Notes: generated by a model from the letters alone, not told the origin. Shown: positions 26,027 to 40,534, counted from the stretch's first letter. The stretch is DNA of 64,000 nt from Tetrahymena thermophila SB210 (GCF_000189635.1 NW_002476199.1:186001-250000); one strand, 5' to 3'. Program-made: numbers and translations.

Positions 26027-26306
26027 ATGAGAAAGAAATCTACTTCTTTTGGAAATAAGAGAAAGCAAGTGAACTAAACAAGACAGTCTCGTAACCCAAC
26101 TTTCTCTATGGGAAAAAATGTAATATTCTTTTTATTATTTTATGTATTGTAAATTTATTGATCAATTAATTTTATTATCAAACTTAACTTTTATTATTGT
26201 TATTAAAATAAAGAAAGAAAAGCACTTTACTCTTGCTAGTGAATTAGAAGAATATGCTGAAATATGCCACATCAACAAGGCATTCCTCTATAAATTAGAT
26301 ATCTGA
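26027..26306 (+). CDS. Possible 61-residue basic protein, two exons
   Basis: Exons 26027..26119 and 26214..26306, 31 codons each, flank a 94-nt GT/AG intron in phase 0. The ATG is preceded by an in-frame TGA, and the TGA stop follows soon after the splice. The first half is very basic (MRKKSTSFGNKRKQ), the second acidic-amphipathic (LASELEEYAEICHINKAF). No family was recognised. The model overlaps a minus-strand open stretch, so at most one of the two readings is probably real here. The neat exon symmetry and normal composition of exon 2 favour this one slightly. No coding evidence beyond reading frame and splice signals. Confidence 0.4.
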
Positions 26307-27473
26307 TGGATAATCTATCTATTACTATAAAAACTCCATAAAACTTTATACTATATACTAAATTGATACTACTAATATAATATTTTACTTAATATAAAAT
26401 TTTTATATAATATGTATTAGCATATAATTATTCTTTCATGATATAAATAAACAATAATTAACTTTTTTCATAATATTACTTAATTTTTTCAGTCAATTTA
26501 AAATAAAATATTTGTTTTTTTTAATATTGCAAATACTTTATAAAAATAAATAGGAAATTATTTTATATAAATTAAATTAGTTAAAGAATTTTAAATTTGC
26601 TAAAAAAATATATTAGAATTTATTATAAAAAAGAATTAAAAAATTAAAATAAAATATTTTTAAATACATAATTTCACATTAAATATTTAAATATTTTAAA
26701 TCACTGTCTATTAACCGATGAAGCAATAGATATAATTTCTTAAATAATAATTATATTATTAATTTTTATCTATTTATTTTAGCATCCTTTAATAAAATTA
26801 TTTTTTAAGAAGGTATTTGATTATAAAATAAAAATACTTTTATTTTAGTTTTAAGAAAAATGAAATACTTTTTATTTTAATCTTTCTCATCTCAAATTAA
26901 TTAATTAATATCAGGAATTAATTGATTATGAATTTCGAAAATATATTTTTTAAAATAAAACAAAAAAATTTAGTTTTCATATTTTTTATTGAGAAAAAAT
27001 TAAGAAAATTTTATTGAAAGTTAAATGCAAGTTAACTTTTGTAATAAAAATTCACTTTTAAGATGGAAAGAGATTTTTGCTAAAATTATTGAATGTAATC
27101 TAGTTATCTCAAAAATATTGACAATTTTAGATGCTTATCAAACAGAGAAATTGATCCATATTAAACTCAAAAAATATCTTGCTTTTTATTGAATAAGCAG
27201 TGTGTTTGAATATTTACTTATTTAATTGATTATAATTTAAGGATTTGTTAAAGATATTTTTTCTTTAATTCTAAATTCTTAATTTTTATGATGGATTAAT
27301 CAATTTTTTCTTTTAATCTTATTTTTTGTTTAGAATAAAATCATTCATAGTACTTTTATTTGTTGGAATTTATAGTTTATTTTTAGTTTAAACGATATTG
27401 TTGCCAAAATAATATTAAAAAATAAAATTCTCAATTTTTAATTATTTCAAGTTAAAGTTTTAAAGAAAGAAAA
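26307..27473. other. Long AT-rich spacer
   Basis: About 1.2 kb with the most extreme A/T content of the window. No coding stretch or repeat of note was seen. It probably contains the promoter of the large gene at 27474. Confidence 0.55.
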
Positions 27474-30400
27474 ATGTATAGTTCAAGAAGCAGTCAAAAC
27501 AAGCAATGTAATTTGTTAATTTAGCTAAGATTTTTAGTAGGAGCATTAGAATATTTTTTGTGAGATAAATCATGAAGGTAGCTAACATTTTTATTTTTTT
27601 TAATTAGTGTTAAAACCAGATAAAGGAATCATATCTGTGCTAGAATAAATTAAATAGAATCCAAAATTCAAAAAGCTTTTAAATTTTTAACTGAATGCGC
27701 TTATTAGCTTTATAACACCTCCTAATCCTAAGTTTAGAGAGAATGCAATGTTTGTTATATAGGGTAATAATTATTTTATTCTTCATTTGATAAATAATTC
27801 AAAATTAAATCAAAATAATTAGAGTAGCTTCATATCAATATCATTTAGGCCTTGGAAAATCATTCTTCAGATGACTCAATCGTATTGGTAAAGTCGTTTT
27901 CAGCTATAAAAATTGGTTTCAATTTATTTTTAATGAAACAAATAAAAAGAATTCATGCCATGTTTTAGAAAAGTTAATTGGCTACGGCAACAATCGAAAT
28001 GAAGAAATAGTTTAGCTATTAGTTGAAGGAAACATAATGAAAGGAATTAATTCTACCCTTAATAATCCAGATTACATAAAATCTAAAGAAAGTATAAAGT
28101 AGCTGTTAAGCTTGATAAACATATTTATCGTAAATCCAGCTATTGCATTAAAATTTATTGAGTAAAATACTTTAGAGTCTTTAATGAATTGTTTGAGATC
28201 TAAAAACATTGAAGATGTTTCATAAATTTAAGGACTTGAAACATTGAATAACTTTCTCAACTACCCCAGTGTATTGCAAAAAGTAATTTAAAAATAAATA
28301 ATTCCTCAATTTTGTGAAACTCTTTATGACTGCGTACTTTCTACTCTCAGCGTATCATTAGGATTTAAGTAAAATTTTGAAATAGATTAAAAGCAGAACA
28401 CGAATAATTAATTGATTATTGTTTATTAAAATAAGGTTTATATAAAAAATAATTCAAACAAAAGAAGGCTTAGAGTATGTTAAATAATGCAATATAATAA
28501 AAACTATTGTGAGTATAATGTCTTGCCTTTCTGGTGATAAGAGCATTTCCAATTTAGGTTCTTATATTTTGAGTAGAATAATAAATGAAAATACAATTTA
28601 GAATGCCCTTAGAGATTTAAAATAACAGTCAGGTGATTTGATATTTCAATCTGCTTTGCTTTCTAATTTGGTTCTAGCTTCTGAACAAATGGAAGAACTT
28701 ATCGAAAAAGTAAATATTTATTTATTTATAATTCAAATTTAACTTAAAATTTCTCTAAAATAAAATAAAATAAATTAATTCACAAAAGGGAGATGTTTTG
28801 AAGGAAGTTTTAAATTTAGTTAAATAATTTAAGGATAATGTTTAGGAAGATAACGTCTGTGTGCTAAAAAATTGTTTTATCACTTTAGCAAGAATTGCAA
28901 ATTTAAATAGCAAATAAGCAAAAAATTTGGTTAATGAAGGTGGTATTGATATCTTGTCTGATTTTGTAGAAAATGACAACCCACAAGTCTTTATCTCAAT
29001 AATCGAAACATTTTAGCTTCTTTTAAATTCATATGATGGAGCATTTGATATAATCAAAAAAAAGGGTATTATAAAAACAATAATAGATTTTGCAGACACT
29101 GTTCACTCTGATAATGTTTTGGTAGGAAGAAGCATTTCTCAATTCCTTTCTATTATTGCAAATTAAAAGGAAGGAGCCAGCTATATAATTTAAAATAATG
29201 CAATTTTCTTACTAATTAAGATATTCAAGGCTTGTAAAAAATACAAAAATGTCATTGAAAATGTAAACAATTTTAATATTTAAATTATGTTTTTAATAAA
29301 TTAATTAATTGATTTTAAAAAGGTTACAAAGATATTAAGTTAGTTAGCTGAGGATAAAGCAAGCGTAAAATAATTAGGTCAAAAAAGTTTTATCTAAGAA
29401 ATAATTGAAGTAATTTTTATATGTTAATTGACGAAAGTTTATCCATTTATTGTAAATTAAAAGGTTTGTAATGATCATCCAGAGTGGAGAAAATCCTGCC
29501 AATATTCAATTTAATGCATATCTTTACTTGTTAACCACAATAAATAATTAGTAGATACCTTAAAAGATTTAGATATTGTTGAAACTATAATATCTATTGT
29601 CAATAAGAAAGCATATATGTTAATTCTTAGCAAAGAAAATTAACAAGATGATGAGAGTTATGAAGAACTAGAAGGTAATTTATTTATTAAAAAATTTTTG
29701 ATTGTTATTTTAACAAGTTTTTTATTTAAAGGAAACGTAGAATATGATCAATCTGATTTAGAAGAAATCTTTAAGATGAAAAAAGAGAACAAAGTAGTTG
29801 AGGAGAGTAATGAAAAGTTAGAATAGAAAATACTGAAAACAAGCAAAGATATTTTGTAGTTTGTTTTTACTATTGACGATATAATGAGTGTAAGTGAATA
29901 AATTGAAGGCCTTTACGAAGAACTAGTTTCTTAGAATGAACCTGACAGATAGTAAGAGTATAGCATTCTACTCGAAATGAGTATAATAAAACTAGGTTTA
30001 GGTATTAGTATTTTGCCTAGCGAAAGTTTAGAAATGGGAGTTCATTAAATTTGTTTGAAGATAAGCAAAACATTTATAAATGACTTAGAATAACTTCCAA
30101 ATAATCAATTTGAAAACGAAGAAATTCTTATTGCCATGAACTTATTTTATCTTTACACAAGCGAGCTCTTTGAAAATGATTAAACTCAATCTTAGTATAC
30201 ATCTTTGAGATTTATAGATTATTTTATTGAATTAAGTTCAAATATTCTGGGTAAATTTACTAAGAATCCTCTTCGTTAGCACTTGAAGTGTCTTTTGTAA
30301 ATTCTTAAGAGATCAAATCAAAACAAGCCTCAAGTTAAAATCATTCGCACATAGAATAGCAACAACAAATCAGGAAAATAATAAACTTTGCCAGCAGTTA

Positions 30401-33400
30401 CTTTGATAAAGAACATCCTAAACCTTATTAAAAAAAACATTGAAGATTTTGATTTATTAATTTTATCTTTGGACATACTTGTTTTGCTTACTTAGCTTAG
30501 CAAATAATTTTAACAGGAGGATTTAATAATAAACTTATTGATAGAAGAAGGTGCTTTCAAATTTATAATTTCTAATTTAGAGCTGTTTATAAATGCTGAA
30601 TTGGGAGTTAGATGTTTTTCATTTTTAGAAATAGCTTTAAAGCAGTAAGAGCAATTAGTAACTGAATCCCTAATTAAATTAAAAGCTTTACCTATCTTAA
30701 TGAATTACATAGTAAGTATGAATAATTCTCCACTCATTCGTTAAGCGGCTTAGGAAATTTTGTAGATTTTAAGCAATTATCAAGAGAGCGATTTCTAGAA
30801 AAATGAAGAATCTACTTCAATTTCAGCATTAAAATAAAAATCAAATAACCCATTCTAGGTCCATTCATCTCATTAGCAATAAAGCGAATTATATAGCATT
30901 ACTTAGATATAATAAAATTCAATTATTTAAAGTGAAGCCGGACTTTAAGAGGAAGATTTCAAACATTTGATTGCATCAATTGATCCTGAATAAAATATTT
31001 CAAATAAGAACTTTTCTCTTTAAAATTCAAGTACTTCTCTCGAATCTATCACAAATTATGTCCTCATTGATAGAAATTTAGAACAAATGATAGGATTTGA
31101 TATAATTATTGCAATAAATAATCTTATTGGATATATTATTATCCAAGACGAAAATGAATTGGCACTAACTGGAAACTTGTTTGTTTCTGAAAGACTGCTT
31201 GTTGGATCTTTATAAATCATCATTAGAATATTATAATCTTCAATTAACTAAAAAGAAAAAGCCCTTTATCAAATTACAGACTCTTTACTCATTTAAAAAA
31301 TACTTTCTTTGTTAAATTTAAAATAACACTCTGTTTTAATTGTTCTGTAAAATCAATTTAAAAAAATAATAATATCAAATTTGAGAGCTTATTTTTATTT
31401 ACAATAGGAATACAGCTATAGCTTTCGAAGAACTTTTGAAAGAAGAAATATTAAGAGAGGAAACACTGAATTTAGTAAATGAGCAAAAAATATGTGAATT
31501 ACTATTCACTCTTTTAGAAAAGATGAATTCCTTAGAAGAAAATGAAGTTTCCCAACAGCTTTATAGATTAATTTTTACGATGGTAAATTATTTTATTTTT
31601 AAATAAACATTAAAAACTTAAAAATAAAAATATTTTAAGGCATAAATTTCTCCTTAAAGCGCAAGCTAATTGAGCAACAAAGATTTTGTTAAGTCTATAT
31701 TGAGAAAAATTAAAGTATTAATGACAAGTGATACCACTAAAATACAAAGTTAGTTAAGTGAGAATTTAAAATGTTTTTTGACTCTTGCTGAATCTCAAAA
31801 AACATAAGAAATTATTTTAAATGAAAATGGTCTTGAGTGTCTTTATATGATTATCAAAAACTAAAACATAAGAATTTAAGAAGACAAGATAGAAGAATTA
31901 ATTTCAGATACTTGCAATGTTATAGTAAAGCTAAGTTCTTCCAAAATATTTGAATAATACTTGTCTAATGAGTTCTTTGTAATAATCATATAAGCCCTTG
32001 AAAAGAATGCAAATGCCAGTAAATAAGTTTGCTACTCTTACTTAATGGTTTTAAATAAAATGCTTGGCGCTAGTAAGAAATTCATACAGCAGTTAGCTTC
32101 TCTTAATGCAGATGATGTAATCTAAAATGTTCAAATAGAGCATTCTTCAGATAGATAAATTAAGCAGCTCTGTAACGATTTGCTTTAAAACTTCAAAACT
32201 GATAACACTATAGTATCAAACAAATAGATTGTCTCTTCTTTGAAAACTAACGATCCTGAGATAATAAAAAAGATTTCAAAACTATCAAATAGCTACAATG
32301 GGTTTATTCCTCAAGATAAAGCTTAAGTCCTAAAGCCAAATAAATAGCTTATTTAATAAATTATTGTATTCCTAAAGTTAAAAGACTTAGAAGTATTGAA
32401 AGCAACTCTGACTTTGATCACCTCTCTTTCATAAGAAGTATATTTAAAAAATAACAATTATTTTATTAAATTATTTTTCACAATAAATAAATAAGAGTAC
32501 AGAAACCAAAACTGAAATATTGGAGTCTGATATTCCCAATATCATTTTAAATGAAATCCTCATATAAAATAAATCTGATAAATCAATTATCCTGCTTTGT
32601 TTTGAAGCAATTAATGCAAATTTATAGCTTTTTAATCAAATTAATTAATTTAGCCATAAAATTTTAGACCCTGAAACAACAACTGAATTATTTAACATGC
32701 AAACTCATAAAGAATTAGCTAATCTAAAAAAAGTAAATTACATTTATTAATTTGCTAAATTTATTTTAAATCATATTAATTTTAGATATTTTCTAGTTCA
32801 CAACTTTACACTTTCTGCTTAGAGTTGATTGAAAATTAATCTGTTTAAATTTCTGAAAAAGTCCTAGAATTCTTATCATTAAGCGTGTAATGCTCACCAA
32901 CTAATATACTCATTTAAAACGAAAAATTTTTGTTGATTTTAGAAAATTTAGCTTAGAGAGTTTAAGAAAGCGATTTCTTTAATTTATATTCAAGCATTTG
33001 CCAAGTCCTAAGCAGTATTGTTAGAAATGAAGAATCTTTCGATTATATCATGAATTCAGAATTAATAAAAACAGTTTTCAAAAATGCAAGCTAGTAATCT
33101 CTGTAAGTACTTGAAAAAAATGAAAAAATACTTCAGAAAAGCTCTTTCCTTACATTCTTATACTACCACCTTGAACTCACAAGTCGCTTAACAGATAATG
33201 AGTTTGATAAAACTGTTTTAATTTAATTAAATGTTGTTGAAAATCTTATTAATTTAGTTAAAAAGCTACTTAATAGCTAACAAGAATTTGTAGACCCTTA
33301 CTCTCTAAAGGTAAAATATTTAATTTAGTTTTAATTTTAAACATGAATTATATCTTATAAAACAAGATTTTAAAGTAATTATTTGAGTGCATTAAGACAA

Positions 33401-36400
33401 TCTAAAAAGACAGATCAACAGCTAGAGTTGTCAGCAGCTTAAATGCAGAAAAAATATTTATATCATTTTGCTAAAAGATTAATAATCAAATTAAATCATT
33501 TAAAAATCTGCTAAGTTTAGCTAAAGTTCCTGAAAAGCCATCAATTAAAACTATCGAAGGAAGTTTATTAATACAAGATTAAGTTATAGAAAGTATCTCG
33601 CTCAGCATTCACGCTGTTACTAGCAATAAGTCTTAAATAGAAAGTCTTGAGCCATTCAAATCTAAATCTAATTTCAATAAACTTTTAAAATAGATTTTAA
33701 ATGAAAGATATGAGAGCGTTTTGGTAAGTGCTAAAATAGTGAACACTATTGAATCGTGCTTAAGATACTATAATAAGGAAATTATCAGTCAATTTATTGA
33801 TGAAGTAAAATAGTTTGAACCTTACATTTCTTCAATTAAAAAGATATACCCTAATATTTAATGCATTTAAACTTCCTGCAATAATATTGTATAAATAATT
33901 GGTGGTTCAGATCCAAGGGACTTAAAATATGTCTAAGAAAATAATAGAAGATTAACTATAGATTAAAAAAGGCTTTCAAGTAGCTCTACTAAATAAGAGG
34001 AAAATTCTCTATAAGATTCTTAAATTTTAGCTAATCTTCAAAAGTTTTAAGATTTAAAAAATATCACCGTTTCTGAAATTAGTCAGCTTTTGAAATAACT
34101 TGAAAATATTCCAATCAAATAAGCCTCTAAAGAAGAACCAGCTCTTCTCACAACTGTAATATTTTAAATAATATCTAAGAAATTAAAATTTTTACTTTTA
34201 ATAAACAAATAAATAGCTGCACTCATGTGTTCAGTCATTTTGCAAGGATATAGAAAAAGCATAGCAATTATAAAGTATTGGATTGGCAGAAACTCTTGTT
34301 GAGTACATTAAAAAGAGAGAAGAATACAAACTAGATATCATTTTATAAATCTTAAATTATATGTATTGCTATCCTAAGGTAGTTCAAAAATCAAAAGTTG
34401 TTGCTGCTTTTATCAATATTATTTAAAAATTTTTAAATACTTTGGTTAAAAATACTGAAATAAAAAACTTTTTCAAACAAGCAGAGGGATTAAAATATAG
34501 CGCAATTATCTTAAGCTATGCTGGACCTTTCCCTGCAGCTCTATAATTAATCCATTAAACTAACATAGTTGAGAACCTTTTAAGTATAATTCGTTAAACA
34601 TTTGAAGGAGAGTATATAGAATGTGCCATTTAATGTTTAGAAACATTAGCAAAAATATGCTCAAGCAAGTAAATATCCTAGTAATTCTTAGAAAAAGGAG
34701 GAAATTTAGTCATCGAAAATATTTTCTAAACTAAAGAAAATAATCACTCCCTCTTAATATCAGCTTGCTATGTCCTAGGAAAAGCAAGTTAAAACAGTGC
34801 TATTCAACCAAAGTTCTTTTATTTAGCTCCTTTGCTAATTGAAAAGATAAACTAATGCAAATAAAACCCATTGGTTTTCAGTAAAGCCTGTTTTGCAATT
34901 GCAAGTATGGTATTCAACAACGATAAACATTAGTCAGAGATTTTGAATAAAAATCCTTAATTCTTAAATTTATTGATAGAAGTATCTAGCTAGTTTATAT
35001 AAAGTGACAATGATTTAATTTCAAACGTCTGTATGTTGCTTAATTCTATTTGCTTTAAAAATAACGAAGCCAAAAAAATGGTAGGTACTACTAATACTAT
35101 TTAGCTTTTAGTGAATATTTCAAAATCAACTACTTTGAGTGACTCAACTATTTAACAATCTTTGAAAACTATTGGAAATTTATCTCTCCTTGAACAAAAC
35201 TCAGTGAAAATTGTTAAAGCTAAATTTATGGAATGCATTTCACAAATATTTAACAACAAAAGAGAGATAAATAAGGAATTAAGTACCTTCTCGCTAGAAA
35301 TATTGCAAAATATCTGTGCAGTAATTAAAAAAGTTGATGAAAGAGAAGATTGCTACAAGTTGCTAATTTAAGAAGGCTTTTTGCAATTAATCATCAAGTA
35401 AGTTATTTATTTATTATTTTGTTGAAGAATTATTTTAAAAATTATTTATTTATTTTTAAATTTAGCTGTATAAATATGCCAGAAGAAATTTCAAAAATAA
35501 TAATTGAAATTATTTGTTGTGTGATTCAATCTGATTCTATAAGTTAAGAATTTTGTAAGCTTGATGGAGTAAAAATTTCAATTCAAATACTTGAAGAAGG
35601 CAAGGTAGAAATGAATAGTCTTATTAATATTCTTAGAATATTGCAATATCTTACTTCTTTAACACAGAACTAAATTTTAGATGGAATTTTTAAAACCAAT
35701 CTGATTAGTATCCTTTTTAATAACATTATGAAAGTGAAAGATTCTAAATATATCTCAAAGGCTTTTAAAATAATCATTAATATGCTTTAAAATAAAAATA
35801 ATCTGAAATTAGTTAGTCAGGATAAAATTTTAGAGTCTTTCTTAAGTTCATTCGACCCCATTTCAATAGAGTAAAATTTATTTTTTGAATTTATTGATAT
35901 AATAGATTAATATTTGTTTATAAATTTTGTAGTGGTTCAGCTTTCAAGGATTACATCACTCTACTTGATAGTTTTTCATCAAACGATTAAGTCTTGTTAA
36001 TGATATGCAAAAAGTAAGTGCCTTAAATGATTGTTTCTCTATAAAATAAGTTAGAAAATATTGAAATTGTAGAATGTGCATTAAATTTCATTGAAAAATT
36101 AGCTCTAAATAAACTAACAACTCAAAGCTTAATCACTTCAAATACTTTACCATACTTGAATGAGGTTCTTAAAAAACTTCTTACTAAATAGCAAATATCT
36201 TAGAAGGTAAATAAATAAATATATCACCATAACTTACTATCAAAATAGATATTTATCTATTATTTTTTTTAATTAGGCACTAAGAATTCTAGAAATCATC
36301 TCTAGCTCTTCTGACCAAAATAAAGCCACCGTAGCAGAATCTTCGCTATAGCTTTTAGAGAGACTGTTGAAAGAAACTCAAAAAGCACCAGAAATTTTCA

Positions 36401-37007
36401 AAATGATATAGAATACTTAGAAAAATATTGAAAAAGGTGTATCCAACGCAACTAGACAGTCATTGATAACTGATGAATTAAAAGAATTTGTTTTCAAAGG
36501 ATCTATCGCTAAGCTGTATGATTGATTATAATAAAATTCAGTTGTTAAAATTATTAATTTATTTATTTTTATTAATAGTTATAAAGAGAATGGTACATCC
36601 AGTAAACTAAGAATATACGTTGCTAATGATTTAAAAGAAATAAACTGTAAAAAAGAAGGTAAGTAGACTGTAAAGTCTAAATGGAAAATGCCAATTAACA
36701 TGATTTAGCAAATAAAGTCAAATTATGAAACAGACCCTCAAGGATTTTCTAAGTCTCATTTTGCACTTTCATTTAGAAAAAGTATTTAATTTTTATTTTT
36801 ATTTTCTTATCATAATAAAAATTTTAACTCTATTTAGAACCTGAACCTGAAACTTGCTTCTCAATTATCGGACCTCCTTCTTCTGTAAGAAAATGTTTCT
36901 TTGTGCAATGTGGAAGTAAATTTGAGAAAGATAAATGGGTATAGTACTTGAATGATTTAATATTAGAATCACAAGAGCAATTTAAAAATATTAAAATAAA
37001 ATTCTGA
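27474..37007 (+). CDS. Giant armadillo/HEAT-type repeat protein with C-terminal PH-like domain
   Basis: Nineteen exons (27474..27507, 27608..27763, 27823..27887, 27950..28368, 28436..28709, 28789..29262, 29323..29674, 29732..31346, 31408..31582, 31640..32437, 32496..32732, 32786..33310, 33376..34155, 34217..35397, 35466..35870, 35933..36206, 36277..36515, 36579..36781, 36838..37007); 2791 residues. All introns are 53-100 nt and phases agree at every junction. Nearly the whole chain is repeated pairs or triplets of helices of armadillo type (QTKEGLEYVKQCNII; IMKGINSTLNN; NILNLIKKNIEDFD), often with loss-of-stop-tolerant Q at turns. The last ~120 residues differ: a beta-rich stretch (SSKLRIYVANDLKEI; CFSIIGPPSS) ending in an amphipathic helix with a single Trp (DKWVQYLNDLI), which is the layout of a PH domain. 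A membrane- or cytoskeleton-bound scaffold is inferred; no named orthologue was recognised. Confidence 0.85.
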
Positions 37008-37392
37008 ATTTATTTAAAAACACTTCTCAAATAATTATCAAATGGAAATAAAATGAATAATAACTGTATAAATTTTTTATTTTATATATGCCTAACCTAG
37101 CATCAATCATATTTAGTTAAAATTAATTATCTTTATTTCTTTAAATTAATTTTAGGTAATCTAAATTAATATTTAAAATTTAGTTAATATTTTGAGTTAA
37201 AATTTAATGATTAAAATATAACAAAATATATTTAACAATTAATACTTTGTAAAATATTCATTAAAATAAAATTTTGTAAATTGAAAGTAATCTGTCCAAA
37301 CAAATAAATTGATAATTCGATGGATATTAAAAATTTATAAAAAACTATTTAACTAAATTTAAGCTAACTTGATTTTTACTAAAGAAAATAAA
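37008..37392. other. AT-rich spacer
   Basis: 385 bp between two plus-strand genes. A/T runs only; no gene or repeat was seen. Confidence 0.55.
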
Positions 37393-39345
37393 ATGAAAAC
37401 CAGTTTAAATAGTAGGGAACCAGTAAAACAATCAAAATAGCAAATTTAAAGAACTTCTTAAGCATCTAATTTTTATCCTAATAGTATCAATAACAGTAAA
37501 TAAATTTCATATTCTACATCAATCAACTCTATAGTTAATGATGAAATTACTTAGAATAATATAGTGAGAGAAAAAAGCTTAATATATGAAAAACACAGGA
37601 CAAAAATGCAATAAGTAACTTATTTAAAATCTGAGAGCATAAATAAGCTTCATTAAAGCTTTTTAAAAATGCCATTTAGTGAGATAAGTGCAAATAAAAA
37701 AAGTAAGAGATCAAAAAGCCTTGTTAATAATTTAATGATGGAAAAAGTTGTAGGAGAGACTATAGAAGATGATATTAATGATTAAATTATAATAAACAAT
37801 TAAACATCTAAAAGAAATACAATTATTTTATAGAATAATTACCTTACATAATTAAAAGAAAAAAGAGATGCTCTAAATATGTAAACTTTTTTAAAAAATA
37901 AACCTAAAACATTGCTAAATTAAAATGCATAAAGTAATAACCAAAGATTCTCTTAAATATCCAAAAGCAAAAGAAGCTAATCAGTTAATGCAATAACTAA
38001 TAAAGATGTTTAAACAATAAATTAGATGACTAAGCCTTAAATTAATGCTATTATTTTAAAAAACCAAAAAGAAAACCAAGATGATATAATAGAATAAAAA
38101 TTATTGTAAAATCCAGCAAAGTAAGGAAATGTATTAGAAATATAAAGAGTTTACAAATAATAGAATAAAATTATTAATTCAGAAAATAAATAAAAGAGTT
38201 TAAATCAAATTGAAGATTCAGATGGTAGTTAAAATAATTCTATAGTTTTAGATGAACCTGTATCTAAAAAGCAGAAAATGGAAGAAATTAGAGAAAATTA
38301 TTATTACAACCTCAAGGATTTGCTTAAAATAGCTGATAAGGATTATTTGATATTAAAATCTAAGTAATTGTTTGAGTCTTCTTTTACCATCATGAAAAAG
38401 ACTGTAGAAGATTATGATCAAATCATTAGAGAGCTGAGAGGCAGAATATTTAGATTAAATAATGAAAATGCAGAATTAGAGACCACTAATGAGTGGTTGA
38501 AAAGACTCAACCATTAGCTAGATAAACAAAAACGAGAGATTAGTGAAAATTAGCAAATTCTTATGAGCTAACTGAAAGACTTGAAATCTTTTAAAGATAG
38601 CTACATTTTGATGTAAACGAAATTCTCAAATATAAATTTAGAGAAGTTTATAAATAACTATGAAATATTAGACAAAAAAGCATTTGAGTATTTAACTAAA
38701 TTAAATATTCTTGAAGATGAAAAATATTAACTTACAAGATGTAATAAAGAAGCTAAAGAGACAATTTAAATATTGGAAAAAGAAATCGAGCAGTTAAAGC
38801 TGAGCAAGGATAATCTAAAATAATTTTCTAGTTCTAGATATAAATTTGAAATAGATAATAATATTGAACTTTCAAATTAAAATATATGTGTATCATATTA
38901 AAAGTAAAATATTTAAGAATCAAATAAACGAAAAGATAGTTAAAATGAGGAACAGCATTACAAAAAGTAGTACAACTAGGTTTTTAATAGAATTTTATCT
39001 ATGTATAATAAAATACTGGATAAGCAGTCAATATTATATTTTGATGAATAAATTGTTAGGTGTAATTTAGATGATCCCTTAGACGTATTAAATTCAATAG
39101 AATAGATGATCTAGTTTAATGCGTTTTAAAACTATTAAAAAGAAATGAAAAACATTATAACAGCCTCGAACAAATTAATAAAGGCTTGCTATGACGAATC
39201 TTCAGCTGAAATATTCAATGAGCAAGGAAAGTTTGACTGCGAAGCTATTTACAACAAAGTTCTATCATATATCACAACTCTTAAACTAAACATTAAGTAG
39301 TTAAAAAATCAAGTTGCTTCATATTAATTGCTAATTAACAACTGA
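37393..39345 (+). CDS. Coiled-coil protein, unrecognised
   Basis: Single exon, 650 residues, TGA stop. Residues 1-295 are low complexity (S/N/K/Q-rich). Residues ~296-410 form a strong heptad pattern (KTVEDYDQIIRELRGRIF; LNNENAELETTNEWLKRL), and a second coil lies at ~440-480 (ETIQILEKEIEQLKLSKDN). The last ~110 residues are again ordered, with helices (SAEIFNEQGKFDCEAIYN; ISYITTLKLNIKQLKNQ type). The layout, disordered head then coil and a short ordered tail, is common in ciliate basal-body and cortical proteins, but nothing specific identifies it. It lies 385 bp downstream of the giant repeat protein on the same strand. Confidence 0.8.
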
Positions 39346-40534
39346 AAATTAAAATTTGTATTTTTGTATTAAAAACGATAATTTAATTAAAGTATTTTGG
39401 AAGAAAATTTAGATTAAATTATTAAATTTAATGTTACACATTTTTATAAAGTTAATGACTGTAACATATGCATTTTTAAATTTTTTGCTTATTTTTATTT
39501 TTAAATAATTGATTTTATATATGACGCAGTTAAGCAATTTAGGAATTTTAATTACAATAATATTTACTATTTAAAAGAAATAATCAATAACTCGAAAGAA
39601 ATATGTGTTTAAATATTATTTTAATGAGATACGAACTAAAAATTTTTCTTATCCACTAGATTGATTTTTTTTTTTTTTTTCAATGATAAAATTTAATTGT
39701 TATTTTTTTATTTTTAAGAACAAATATTTATTAAAAAAAGTTCTTTCTTGCTTAAAAACAATTAAAATTAATTTGAGAAGAAAAAGTGTTAAAAGTAAAT
39801 ATCAATTTTTTATCAATATCAAATTCAATCAATTTGTTAGTTAGTAAATAAATATTTTAACTTGAATTTTATTTGAAATTTATTGATAATTAAATCCAGC
39901 TTAAATCAAATTTATAAAAGAAACAAAATTATAATTGCTCTAATAAAATATTTATGCTCAAAATTTTTGTAAGAAAAATTAAAAAATAAGCATAAACAGA
40001 ATTAAAATTAAATCGGGTTTTGATAGAAGAATTGAGGTAAATTTTTTAATTCTTTTACATTTTACAAAAATTTTTAGTTAATTTAATCTATTAGAAAATG
40101 AATGAATAGAATATTAATTATGCGAGACAAATTGTTAGGCATTCATATATTTTTTACAAATTTTTTAATTAAGTTAAAATTTTTGAAATAAATGCTTAAT
40201 GAAACAGTAAATAGACTTTTGATTAGCCAGCTTAATAAATTTAAAGTATAATAATTGACTGTAAGTACGGATAAATATAAAATAAGAGATACCATTTATC
40301 TTTTGACTAATAAATCAGTGTATTGGAACACAGAAAATAATATCCATATACTTAACTTATTGCGATTTATATATTGATCTATAAAAATTATATATTTGAC
40401 CAATTAATTACAAACATTTTTGTAAAACAAAAAATAAAAAAATAATTAATAAATTATCTAAAAGATTCAAACAAGAAAATAGTCTGTCTGTCAATCATAG
40501 GGTTTTAGTTATATAAATTTAGGCATTTAAAGTT
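39346..40534. other. AT-rich spacer, about 1.2 kb
   Basis: No coding stretch was seen. A 15-nt T run is at about 39665-39680. It probably contains the promoter of the PAS-domain membrane protein. Confidence 0.55.

Noticed and set aside
27888-27903. A 16-nt intron in the giant repeat gene
   Set aside because: A 62-nt intron (27888-27949) gives the same frame with ordinary splice sites.
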